In this document: positions 1 through 9,863 of the stretch, in pieces
Position numbering within the stretch: the first letter of the stretch is position 1
Layout: each line of letters begins with the position of its first letter
Assembly: GCA_037447655.1 (NCBI GenBank)
Contig: JBBHKE010001201.1
Location: forward strand, 79,770 to 143,769
DNA length: 64,000 nucleotides
Source: Zygnema cylindricum
Taxonomy: Eukaryota; Streptophyta; Zygnematophyceae; Zygnematales; Zygnemataceae
Direction: 5' to 3'
Notes under the pieces: model-generated
What the model saw: the letters and a program-made list of their open reading frames with translations, nothing else
Database searches by the model: none
What the model was told of the DNA's origin: nothing
Program-made: the position numbers and the translations under genes

Positions 1-450
1 ATGGTTTGTAAACTGTGTATTTGGTTGAATTAAATTTGTCTTTTTTCCCTTGCAAATTGGTAATTTACTGTTACCAATTTATACCTATTTATGACTCTAA
101 AACCCTAGACAATGGGAACGATATAGTTTATAATAATAATATATATAATATGACATAATAATAACCCTAGAGAAATGGGATAATTTGCAGAATGTGTGGC
201 ATCAAGACTTCCTACTAGACATTCTCACCTCTTGGGCCTTAACACGGTGGGAAGGGAAGAAAACTGCATCCTTACCTCTCCTTGAGAGCCTCGAAAGAAG
301 GTAAAAATCAATTAAGAATCAATTCCTAGAATCAATTAAGAATCGATTCCTTTCTTCTAAACTGTATTCTCTCAAATGTATTCCACAGGAGACGGTTTCC
401 AAAAGGTTTTTTTGTCAAAGTTTAGGTTGTAGGTATTGTTGTGACTCTGT
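1..450. other. AT-rich stretch, no gene seen
   Basis: No open frame with coding character is visible. Two AACCCTAGA-type telobox-like motifs lie near 102 and 165. A short direct repeat of AATCAATTAAGAATC lies near 306-345. Confidence 0.4.
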
Positions 451-648
451 TTTTCTTTGTCGTTCTTTGTCGTTCTTTGTCCTTCTTTGTCGTTCTTTGT
501 CTTTATTTGTCTTTCTTTGTCTTTTTTTGTTATTCTTTGTCTTTCTCTTTCTTTGTTTTTCTTTGTCGTTCATGTCTTTCTTTGTCTTTCTTTCTCTTTC
601 GTTCATGTCTTTCTTTGTATGTGTTTCTCTTTCTTTCTCTATCTTTCT
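451..648 (+). repeat. TCTTTGTCGTTC-type microsatellite
   Basis: Degenerate 10-12 nt units built on TTCTTTGTCGTTCTTTGTC run for about 200 bases. All three frames stay open on the plus strand only because the repeat is pyrimidine-rich, so the ORFs here are not treated as genes. Confidence 0.8.
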
Positions 649-891
649 ATTTATCGAGGATGTTCCTATCGTTTTTACTCCTGGCAAGTTTTATCAATTG
701 TGGATAGAGTTCTGAATTCAAATTTTTGTTTATTGATTAAATCCAGATGTTAAAAAACTACCAACATTGACAACGTGTTGTTAGTTTTTTTCTACAGATT
801 GGCCTCTTTATCTCTGGATCGACAAAAAGTTTTGCGACCAATTCTCCTCCCAGTAAGTAATGCTTGGGAGAGAGTGCGAAAATTAGTTTGG

Positions 892-1130
892 ATCCGTCTC
901 TCTCCTCCCTCTCCCTCTCCTTCTCCCTCTCTGTCTCCCTCTTCCTCTACCTCTCCCTCTCCCTCTCCCTCTCCCTCTCCCTCTCCCTCTCCTTTTCCCC
1001 TTCCGCTCCCCTCTCCCTTTCCCTCTCCCTCCCGCTCCCCTCTCTCCCTCTCCCTTTTTCTCTCTCTCTCGCCCTCCCCCTCGCCCTTCCCCCTCCCGCT
1101 CCCCCTCTCCCTCCTCTCTCTCTCATGTAA
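892..1130 (+). repeat. CTCCCT polypyrimidine tract
   Basis: An almost pure pyrimidine run of CCCTCT/CTCCCT hexamers. It is the same low-complexity family that recurs across the window in both orientations. Ser/Pro/Leu or Arg/Glu ORFs across it are artefacts of composition. Confidence 0.85.
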
Positions 1131-1344
1131 TCAATAATTCTCATTGTACTAAAAAATTTCTATGAAACAAATATTCAATACTTAGTTTGGAATCATATCT
1201 AGATGTGGTAATAATGTGGTTAAGATGTTGGTCATCAAGATCAGGTATAAATAGTGATTCAATACTGATTTGGAATTTAAATATGATTAAGACAATGGTT
1301 AATCCTAATTTGACACTAGGAGTTTGTGGCGATCTACTTTAGAA

Positions 1345-1600
1345 ACCTGGTAACCCTGGTTCTTCTTGAAAAACTTGGTAATCTTCTTATAATATTTGGT
1401 AATCTTCTTAAAACTTTTGATAATCTTCTTAAAAAACTTGGTGACACAGGTTGGAAAATCTATCCATAATCTTCTTAAAAATCTTGATAATCTTCTTAAA
1501 AATTCCGATAATCTTCTTAAAAAATGCGGTGACACGGGTTGGAAAAGCCATCCATAATCTTATTAAAAATGTTGATAATCTTCTTAAAAAATGTGGTTAC
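1345..1600 (+). repeat. Tandem GATAATCTTCTTAAAAA repeat with duplicated exon start
   Basis: About a dozen 17-21 nt units of the type GATAATCTTCTTAAAAA. Two of the longer units also carry GGTGACAC(A/G)GGTTGGAAAA (near 1440 and 1529), which matches the acceptor and first bases of the putative exon at 1605. The repeat therefore carries decoy copies of that splice acceptor. Confidence 0.7.
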
Positions 1601-1604
1601 GCAG

Positions 1605-1691
1605 GTTGGAAAAGCTATGGCTGCATTTGGTTCCGGGGATTACGATATTTCAAATTACACCCCCTCGGGATGTTCTGTGGCTTGGCTGAAG
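1605..1691 (+). CDS. Putative internal exon, unidentified protein
   Basis: An 87-nt open segment (29 codons, phase 0 at both ends) lies between an acceptor ending TTACGCAG and a donor beginning GTAAAAA. It encodes a compositionally normal peptide (VGKAMAAFGSGDYDISNYTP, then a short tail ending AWLK), in contrast to the repeats on both sides. I do not recognise the family. It could be an upstream exon of the same plus-strand gene as the segment at 2880-3029, because the phases agree, but the intervening 1.2 kb shows no further exon I can defend. A chance open segment remains possible. Confidence 0.4.
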
Positions 1692-2215
1692 GTAAAAAAC
1701 CTTCAAAGTTTTTTATTAGAGTTGGTAAGAGTGATTTACTGGTGAATTTTCTTACCTAAATACATAAATTAGTGTTAATCACGAAGGAATTGCAGGACAA
1801 CAAATTGCCATTTGTAATCCCAACTCCAAAATGTTTTACGGGGACAATATTTGTTTTACTCTTATAACGATGATACTTGAAAAAACTGTCCATTGTTTTG
1901 GTTCATAGCTTCTAATGAACTTGTATGTTTTATGGTGTTTTTTGTTAAGTCTATTTAACACTGCATGAGATTATATGGAATATGGTTAATATGGAGGTTT
2001 GTACCAATATTAGTGTGGATTGATGATGATAATGCGAGTGTAACCTTGTTGACACAACCCACACTGATTCATGTAGATTTGTAATTTGTATTTTATAATC
2101 AACATAAATTTATGATCCACAGCTTCTTATACGACAGCCTGTATTTTTCGTGTTTGGTAAGGATTTAGAAATAACTTTTTAGGAAAAGTTTTGGCATGTT
2201 GAATTCCATCGCACT
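1692..2215. other. AT-rich interval, no gene seen
   Basis: No coding signal. The interval contains short AT-rich runs and ends at a partial MITE. Confidence 0.4.
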
Positions 2216-2345
2216 TCACCGTGTATGGCTATTAGTATTATTATTTTTTTGCTATTTTTATCAACTTTTCTCTGTGCACACTTGTCCAATTTTCACTTGG
2301 AGACTGTACGAACCTTACCTTTCTATTTCAACCTTCAGATTAATA
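2216..2345 (+). mobile_element. Partial MITE, CACCGTGTATGGCTATTAG type
   Basis: Starts with TTCACCGTGTATGGCTATTA and continues with CTTTTCTCTGTGCACACTTG, matching one arm of the elements at 5118-5330 and 11681-11894. The opposite inverted arm is missing, so this is a half element. Confidence 0.5.
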
Positions 2346-2604
2346 ATCCATTTAGTGTGGGAGAGAAAATGAGTTTAAATGCCGGAAAAAGCGTTAGAAC
2401 CAACAGCAATACTGTTGTTCTATCTGGCTCATTTATTCCACAGTATTTCTACAATTTACACTTTACTAATTTTACCCGAATTCTACGATAGTTTTTTTTA
2501 TGATTCTTAACCATTGTTTCATTAGTTTTACTAAAGTATTTCTACGGCAAATGTTTGATTAATCTTACACCACTTCGTCCATATTCTCCATTTCAGCCTA
2601 TCAG

Positions 2605-2876
2605 ATGTTTCTATTTTTGAAAATTTCTGCAACAATCGTTTCACTAATCTTACACCATTTTCTTCCCGCTTTTTCCGTTTTCTCTGTTTTCCACGTTCTT
2701 TTCCGGTTTCTCCATCATCTCCAATTTCTTCGGTTTCTCCATTTCTCTGTTTTTTTCTGGTTTCTCATCTCCATTTTCTCGATTTTCTCCTTTCTCTCCA
2801 TTTTCTCCGTTTTCTCCGTTTTCTCCCTTTTCTCCGTTTTCTCCGCTTTGTCCGTTTTCTTTGTTTTCACCATTTT
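2605..2876 (+). repeat. TTTTCTCCGTTTTCTC pyrimidine repeat
   Basis: Irregular TTTCTCCATTTTCTCCG units. They run directly into an acceptor (CACCATTTTCAG) and could serve as an extended polypyrimidine tract for the exon that follows. Confidence 0.6.
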
Positions 2877-2879
2877 CAG

Positions 2880-3029
2880 CCTATTGGAGGTTCCAATGAG
2901 CAATTGGACATTGTTGAGGAAGTTCGGTGTGTGGCGGCTGTCAAAGCTCGGAAATGGGAGGAAGCGGTCAAACTTCTGGAGAAGAGAGCGGCAGGGAAGC
3001 CGGGAGTGGCATTCACTTGGAGCTTACTG
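2880..3029 (+). CDS. Putative internal exon, helical-repeat-like peptide
   Basis: A 150-nt open segment (50 codons, phase 0 at both ends) lies between an acceptor TTTTCAG and a donor GTATGT. The peptide includes EEVRCVAAVKARKWEEAVKL followed by a basic and aliphatic tail, an amphipathic pattern like that of a PPR or TPR helix pair (A..KARKWEEAV.LL). Base composition is clearly less AT-rich than the flanks. The family assignment rests on this pattern only. A 580-base minisatellite begins immediately downstream, and no further exon could be assigned. Confidence 0.45.
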
Positions 3030-3036
3030 GTATGTT

Positions 3037-3615
3037 TTTCACACTATGTGTTGTTCACACTATATGTTGTCCGCACTATATGTTGTCGGCTCTGTATGTC
3101 GTCCACACTTTTTGCCCATAATTGCCCATATAATTTATGTTGTCCACACTTTGTCTTTCTTTATGTTGTCCAGACTTTATGTTGTCCACACTAGATGTCG
3201 TCCACACTAGATGTCGTCCACACTCTACACTGTCCACACTTTCTGTTGTTCAAACTATCTGTTCCACACTATCTGTTGTCCGCTGTCTGCTGTCCGCACT
3301 ATATGTTGTCCATACTGAACATTGTCCTCACTTTATGCTGTCCACACTTTATGCTGTCCACACTATTTTTCGCTGTCCAGACGTTTTTCTCTTTCTTGAT
3401 GTTGTCTTTTTAATACGACTCATCACATTATACATTGTCCACATTTTTTTGTCTTTCTTTGTTGTCCGGCGTCCTCACTATATGTTGTCCACACTTTATG
3501 CTGTCTGCACTTAAATCTATTTTTTTTCTCCGTTACATATTGTCTTCACTATACGTCTTTCTTTCTATATGTTGTCTCACTATAGGTTGTCCACACTATG
3601 TGTCGTCCACCCTAA
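3037..3615 (+). repeat. TGTTGTCCACACTATA minisatellite
   Basis: About thirty degenerate 15-19 nt units of the form ACTATATGTTGTCCACACT follow the putative exon. There are no unique spacers between units, so this is a tandem minisatellite and not a CRISPR-like array. Confidence 0.85.
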
Positions 3616-3975
3616 AGATTATCAACATTATTTGCCAACTGAGTCAATTTCATACGTTTTTTTTTTTCTTTTGTTTTGGTTTGTTTGGTTCGGTGTGGTT
3701 TTTTGAAAAAAAAATCGGATGGCGATATGGACATCTTGTACATTGGAAGACATTTTCAACATTGTTGTTCACACTATATGCGAACCAAGTTTATTTGTTT
3801 TTTTATATTTTTTTCTTGCTATTAAAATCCTATTTGGTCAAAACAGGAAAAAACTCATGTGTGAAACTTTATGAGAATTCCTTTACATTTTTGCAAACAA
3901 TATTGGCGATAAAACTGCACTAATAGTGGTGAGCGATCTTGCTGTTCATACTTACTTTCAATCATCCTAAATTAC
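3616..3975. other. AT-rich interval, no gene seen
   Basis: T-runs and AT-rich sequence with no coding signal. Confidence 0.4.
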
Positions 3976-4121
3976 TAGTGTTGAGTATCGAGGACCGTTT
4001 GCCGATATTCGATATATATCGAATTTCAGGTACCCGATAATCGATATATCGCTTCGATATATCGAATTTCAAATTATCGCGATATATCGCCGATATATCG
4101 TATCGACAATATATCGAAGCA
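3976..4121 (+). mobile_element. Partial palindrome-rich element (TAGTGTTGAGTATCG end)
   Basis: Begins with TAGTGTTGAGTATCGAGG and is packed with CGATATATCG palindromes. It matches the left part of the full element at 34984-35397 over more than 60 bases. The right terminus is absent. Confidence 0.6.
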
Positions 4122-5117
4122 TAAAAGATGAGAGCTACAGTGGTTTGGGCTTGGAGTCGAGTAAAAGGGCGGAGAGGTTAAGGCTTTTAATGGTAAAAAA
4201 AGACAACATATTACTCGTATAAATCTCGACCTTTGAATAAATTAACAATTTTGAGTTTTTGAGTGTGTCAGTTTTAGATTGTGTATAGAGGATTAAACTT
4301 CTCCGGCTTTTTTTGTAGTTTTTACTCCGTTTTTTACACATGTTTTTTTAGTTTTAGGGTTAGAAAATAGTTTTTTAGGGTTTATTAGTTTGGCAGTTTT
4401 TAGATCCTGTTTAAAATCCTCGGGTCTATCTTGTGTGTGCATTTTTTTAGTTCAGAAAAAATAATAAATAGAATAATAATAGTAAAATAATAGTAGGAAA
4501 ATAATGCTCCGTTGTTTTGACCATAGAGATAGTAATTTTTGCATAGTGTTAGAAGTGGATATGTTAGAATTTGTCTGTTTTTTGTAAACTTTGTGTCACG
4601 AAAACTGTAGTTTTCCTCCTATTAAATGACGTTTATTCCTTATATTGGTTTTATTATCGATTTATTTGTTTTTTTTTTTTTTTTTACTTTTTTTTTTGTT
4701 GTGGTGGAGATGTTTTGAGTTGTTTTTGGAACAATTTGGGTGAAACTAGTTGGGCATGACACATGAAAAAGTGTGCTTTGCAGCTATTCACAACTGAAAT
4801 ATTTAACATTTTACAAAATTATGGAGAAAATGGAGTTTCAGACATGCATGACAATGCCAAACATACGTAAATTAGTACATTGTGTACATGTGATTCTATA
4901 ATATCTATGTCATTATTATTCTTGCAAAATTTACAATCATTTTGACGCATGATATTTTGGGTACAAACTTGGTGTTAATATTAAGACATGGTAAAAAAAT
5001 GAATGGTGTTTACTACAGTGCTCAGGTACGATCCATGTAATGCCTTGATTTTCATTTCTATACAATTACGTGCATTAAGTTTAAAACACAAGGAAATTTG
5101 AGAACAATGTGACAGAC
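4122..5117. other. AT-rich interval, no gene seen
   Basis: Poly-T and AT-rich sequence. The few ORFs shorter than 70 codons lack splice context or recognisable content. Confidence 0.4.
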
Positions 5118-5330
5118 TACACCGTGCATGGCTATCAGAGTTTATTCTTTTTTCTCCACTTAAACATCTTTTCTCCTCGCACACGTCTGATTTTCGGTAA
5201 GAGACCGCAGATTGGAAGGTGAGAGTCTCACCTTTCGATTCTCCCGATTACAAATCTGACAACTGTGCAAGGAGAAAAGATGTTTTAATATGGGAAAAAA
5301 ACTCTAACACTAATATCGATACACGGTGTA
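5118..5330 (+). mobile_element. Complete fold-back MITE flanked by TA
   Basis: A 213-base element begins TACACCGTGCATGGCTATCA and ends with the near-complement AATATCGATACACGGTGTA. Its arms pair over most of the length (AAACATCTTTTCTCC against GGAGAAAAGATGTTTT) around a GGTGAGAGTCTCACC core palindrome. It encodes nothing. TA at both borders fits a Tc1/mariner-type target duplication. Confidence 0.75.
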
Positions 5331-5882
5331 TTGTATGGTAAGGCATGTACAACTACAAAAGAAAGAAAATCATCCAACAATATAAGAAGCTTTAAAAGTG
5401 TAGAACATGTAATTGGGGCAGCCGCGTTGTGTGAGGCAATAGATGTCAGTTACAAAAATCATTTATCGTTGATTGATTTTGACACTATACATGCGCGACT
5501 TTAAAGCTTTCAAACAAAAGTGAACCACTAAAAGTCTCGTAAAATTGGGATATGATAAATGTTAAATTGAGCACCAATTGGTCACATAGTGGTAAGCAGA
5601 CTTTCAATCAATAAAGGGACTATTCTGCAATTGGTTATGACTGAGAAATTTGCTGATTTTAAAAGGAAAAATGGTCTTTAGTACAACATTCTGGTAATAA
5701 AAATGTGATTTTTTGCGTTTTGAAAATTTTGGATACGGTATATTTTGTGGACTCGTTGTTCACGCGTATTATATGCACATGACTGAAAAGGAATTTTCCA
5801 ACACTGACCGTAAGATCTGAATCTAACGGCACGAATGCACGATTTTTAGGCGAAACAATAAAAGTACGAAATAATAAAATAA
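5331..5882. other. Upstream of the phosphatase gene, no gene seen
   Basis: AT-rich sequence without a convincing ORF. Confidence 0.4.
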
Positions 5883-5978
5883 TTGCATATAAAGTACGAG
5901 GCTACTAAACTACAAAAGATTACCAGTAATAACAGCTTTCCCAGGTTAATTTCGGCCACTGTACTTTCTCTATTCAAC

Positions 5979-8900
5979 ATGTCCCTATGGAGTGCCACGT
6001 CACGATCCCTTTGCGGAACTTCTTCAAGGTTTGCCACGTGGCATGCCAATGAAGTAGGAAACTGTCTTAATGACACGTGGCGAATCTCAAGTGAAAGACA
6101 TTCTTTGATAACTTCAACTTGTCAACCTTTTGTGAACTTGGGCGATTTAGGGTTAGTGACAAAGAATTTTAGGGTTAAGAGCCAGCCTAGAGTTTCTGCA
6201 GTGAAAAGAACAAAAAGTGAACTATTCCTAAATTCTTCTTTTAATAAATTACAAATAAACAAAAAAAAAAAAAATACACTGAGGATTTGTGTGTCCAGTG
6301 ATTCAAAGCCAACTGAAACTGAAACTGAAACTGAAACGGAAACTGAAACTGAAACGAAAACTGTGTCAGTAACTGAAACTGAATGCTCAAAATCCGAATT
6401 GAGCGCAGGAAAAGAGGGACAGGGTTCAGAGAAGGTTTTGACTCTGCAAAATTCTGAGGCACAGGAAAACGACAAAATGGCAGGGAAAGGAATGGTAGCC
6501 AAACTGGGTCAAAGTTTTAACCCTTCCGGAATCGCTCTCTTTCTTCGCCTTCTTTCGGGAGAACAGCACTTGGCAATACCACATATTAGTGTTCCTGACA
6601 TAAGGTAAACTCCCTCTCCCTCTTCCTCTCCCTTTCCCTCTTCCTCTCCCTTTCCCTCTCCCTCTCCCTCTCCCTTTCCCTTTCCCTCTCCCTCTCCCTC
6701 TCCCTTTCCCTCTCCCTCTCCCTCTCCCTTTCCCTCTCCCTCTCCCTCTCCCCCTCCCTCTCCCTCTCCCTCTCCCTCTCCCTCTCCCTTTCCCTCTCCA
6801 ATTACTGTCGGCGCCTGATGGAGAAGCGGCCTAATGAATGGTACGAGGTTAGAACGTCGATAGATTACATCGTGTATCGCTATTAGTATTAATGTTTTTT
6901 CTCGGTATAATTTGCCGGAAATAATTTCTAATAAAAGTTGCCAAAAATACTGACGCCGTTACTTTTGAAAATTTTTGCCGGCGACTAATTAAGGCCGTTA
7001 CTTTTGGACGCTTCCAAAACTTCGACGGCGACTTAAATCTCTCTTGTTTGCAACTTTTGGAGATACGGGGAGATTTCAAAATGTGATTTTCACCAGGAAA
7101 ATCTGATCCTCATACAATATTCGAACTTTTTACCGTACGAATAATCGTATGATCGTACGAAAGCGACAGGTGAAAAATACAAGTAAGCGAATGATACGGC
7201 AGGAAATTTAGGACGCCCAGAAACGACAAACTAGATAGGACAAAGAAAGCTACATAAAGTACAAAACATCTTTCATTTTTTTATTATAATATGACAGCGG
7301 TATTCGTAAAAGTCACGTGCGTCGAACTAACAATGTGACGTCACAAAATCGGATCCAACAAGATGCTTCGCAAAATTTTCTTCGCCATTTTAAAGGAAAA
7401 CGACAAAATGACAGACTTTCGCTGACCGGAAAAAGATTCTGTCTAGTGCGCGGAAAATCTACAATAAAGACAAAAAAACTGCCTATCCAGAACAACACGA
7501 CAAAAAAAGCTAAAAGATAAAAGCGAGCGACACAAGCAAAACAAAATGACAAATTGCGAATCGAACCAAAAAAAAAAAAAAAAACGATTTTTTCAAAGAG
7601 AAAAAGAAAACAAACAAAAACATACAAACTAAAAAAAAAAAAAATGTAGAAAAAGAACAAAAATAAAATAAAAAAACCAACAACCAATGAGAGAAAAGTA
7701 AACAACGAAGCAAAAAAATACAAACTAAAGCAAACAATAGAAACAGAAAACTATCACTCAATCCAAGAGAGGGAGAGAGAGGAGAGAGAGAGGGAGGGAG
7801 AGAGGAAGGGAGAGAGGGAGAGAGAGGGAGAGAGAGAGGGAGAGAGAGAGGGAGGGAGAGAGGGAGGGAGAGGGGAGAGAGAGACGCCCGAACACCGTAA
7901 ATAGTGTGGGTCAAGTTCCCTTTTTTTTTTTTTTTTTCTGTTCTGCGGCATTTTGGTTAATATATATTTTTTGAATCACAGGAACACCAGAATTAGTGTG
8001 GATTCTGTTTCGGACTTTTGTTGTGGCTAGCTCGGTAATTGGATAAAAGATTCATTAGAATTTGATTTTGGGACCACTCGAACACCATAAATAGTGTGGA
8101 TCCCGTTCCGATTTTTTTTTTGGGTTCGTGTGTTTTTTTTTGGGAAAAAAATCGTGGGAATGTTTTCGGAATAGAATACGAATTCCATTTACTCTTCACC
8201 AGAAATTGTGTGGTTTCTGTTCCAGTTTTTGCTGTTTTGGGAATTTGGAAAAAAACAATTAAAAAAAGTTAATATTTTTGGACTATATTCGGTAGTAGCT
8301 TTTATTTTTGGAATTAGCCTCTCCTCACTGTAAATAGTGTGGTTTTGTTTCTGGAAATCTCTGTTTTTATATGCGGAAAAAGGATCGTGGGAATACTAAA
8401 TGGGGGACAAATGGGGTAAAATTTGAATTATTTGGGTCTAAATGGGGGATAAATGGGGTATAGGGTTGGCTCAGTATGACCCGGAGGGGGAGGAGGCGGC
8501 CGCTTTGGAGGCAAATTTAGGGCTAAGGGTCATCAGACATAGTAAGTAGACTCTTTTTTCTTTCTTTTTTTGTGTTTTTTTGGGCAAGTTTTTTTTTTTT
8601 TTTCGACAAAAACAAACTTTTTTGGCAATTTTTTGTGTTCCTCGCCCTTTAAATGATCCCGGCTGTACCAGTTTGAACCCTTTTTTGCCCCAATTTAAAC
8701 CCCATTTAAACTTCATTTTAAACCCATTTCATACCCTTTAAACCCATTTTAAACCCATATTCAACCCAACTAAAACCAAACTGCAACCCCATTTTTAACT
8801 CCAATTTTACCCTTTTTTTGTTTAATAGTTTTTTTTTCCCCTTTATTTTTAATAGTTTTAGTTTTCTTCAGTTTTTTTTTTTTTTCTGGTTCCATATTTC

Positions 8901-9863
8901 CCGCTTGAGAAGGTTGAGTGTTTTCGATTTCCCCTTATGATTTTTTTTCAAAAAAGAAATAAATAAATAATAGATAAATATAATAAGGGAGCCTATAATT
9001 GCTTTTACACTCTCCTTGATAACAAAATCAGAATTAGAAAAAGGAAAAATAGAAACAGCATTTGGACGATTTCTGAGCGTTTTTGTTTTTGTCCTTTTCC
9101 TCAGAGACAAAAAAACCCGCAGGAGGACCGGAAGACTTGGTCAAACATTTTGGATGTGAAGCATTTCAACTTGTCATGGTAATTTTAAACCCATTTATAC
9201 CCCGTTTGTTTCCTATTTATGACCCATTTATACCCCATATTACTCCATATTTCCCCATACTGATTTTCACAGGTTGTTGATCGAATTTTAAACTGGTGCA
9301 ACTTTTGCCTATTTTTTGTTTTTTGTTTTTCGTCTTTTACTGAAATACTGATCTTTGCAGGTCGGTGATCGATTTTTTACGGATGTGATTTACGGAAATC
9401 GGAACGGACTTTTTACGATTAGACCGGCACCTCTCTCCCTCCACCAAGAGCCTTTTGTGGTTCAAAAGGTCAGTATTATTTTTTTTTTTTTTTTGCGATT
9501 GTTTTTATGATTTGTTTTTTCTCGTTTTTTTTGGTGAGAAAAATAGGTCGGTAAAAAGTACAAAATGTAAGGTAATTTAAAACCCATAAAACTCTTGTAA
9601 CCTTTAAAATCCTTAAAAACCTTTAAAACCTTAATTCCCTAAAAACCTTAAAATCCCTGAAAAATTTTTAAAAAGAAAACCTTAAAAACCCTAATTAAAC
9701 ATTTTTGAAAATGATTTCAAAAAGTGATTTGTGACATGTGAAGGTGAGGGCTTTGGAAGACTATTTTGTTGTCCGTTGGGTAAAAGACAAAAAACTAAAA
9801 GCTCCAAGGCATCCTTTGGTATCCAATCCGATGGATATCGTGAAGAATCCAGGATGTTGGTAG
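5979..9863 (+). CDS. Phosphatidylglycerophosphate phosphatase, YqeG/GEP4/PGPP1-type HAD protein; catalytic exons not found
   Basis: The family dephosphorylates phosphatidylglycerophosphate to phosphatidylglycerol in plastids or mitochondria. Exons seen: 5979-6604, 8464-8541, 9105-9178, 9361-9468 and 9744-9863. Exon 1 ends in [20 protein letters not shown] and then ISVPDIR, the family's N-terminal signature. Ahead of it is a Ser/Thr/basic leader with a (TE)n stretch at about 6312-6390, which could be a transit peptide. The last four exons join in phase to read [44 protein letters not shown] and [10 protein letters not shown], ending at TAG. These are the HAD Lys motif and the GDRxxTD acidic motif. 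Exon 1 ends in phase 2 but the 8464 exon needs phase 1, so at least one exon must lie between. I could not find the DKDNTLT nucleophile motif or the SNSAG motif in the intervening 1.86 kb. The start is uncertain: 5979, 5883 or 6478. Confidence 0.8.
6033..6180 (+). promoter_or_regulatory. G-box pair and telobox-like motifs
   Basis: GCCACGTGGC at 6033-6042 and ACACGTGGC near 6073 are G-box cores. TTTAGGGTTAG near 6147 and TTTAGGGTTAAG near 6172 are reverse telobox (AACCCTAA) motifs. The same G-box plus AACCCTA pairing lies upstream of both BTB genes. Here the motifs fall inside the long open frame of exon 1, so either the true start codon is downstream (6478) or their position is coincidental. 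Confidence 0.45.
6607..6800 (+). repeat. CTCCCT/CTCCCTTT polypyrimidine tract in intron
   Basis: A nearly pure CCCTCT/CCCTTT hexamer repeat starts two bases after the exon 1 donor of the phosphatase gene. Confidence 0.85.
6866..6925 (+). mobile_element. MITE end fragment
   Basis: TACATCGTGTATCGCTATTA followed by GTATTAATGTTTTTTC matches the left end of the element at 11681. No partner arm is visible. Confidence 0.4.
7764..7884 (+). repeat. GGGAGAGA polypurine tract
   Basis: An irregular GGGAGAGAGA repeat, the purine-strand orientation of the same simple-sequence family, inside the phosphatase intron. Confidence 0.85.
7889..8355 (+). repeat. Five dispersed copies of ACACCGTAAATAGTGTGG
   Basis: Related 18-25 nt motifs near 7893, 7984, 8082, 8198 and 8327 read roughly GAACACC(A/G)TAAATAGTGTGG(A/T)TC, each followed by TT(C/T)TGTTTC or TTCCG. 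Spacing is 90-130 bases. Each motif has ACAC/GTGT imperfect dyad symmetry. Function is unknown; all lie in the intron where the missing phosphatase exons would be expected. Confidence 0.5.

Noticed and set aside
102-175. Telomere-like AACCCTA motifs
   Set aside because: Only isolated single copies, not tandem; more like promoter telobox words.
3037-3615. Possible CRISPR-like array
   Set aside because: Units are directly adjacent and degenerate, with no unique spacers; eukaryotic context.
5846-6502. Minus-strand frames opposite phosphatase exon 1
   Set aside because: Shadow of exon 1. The (ACTGAA)n stretch opens several frames, and the plus frame has the family signature.
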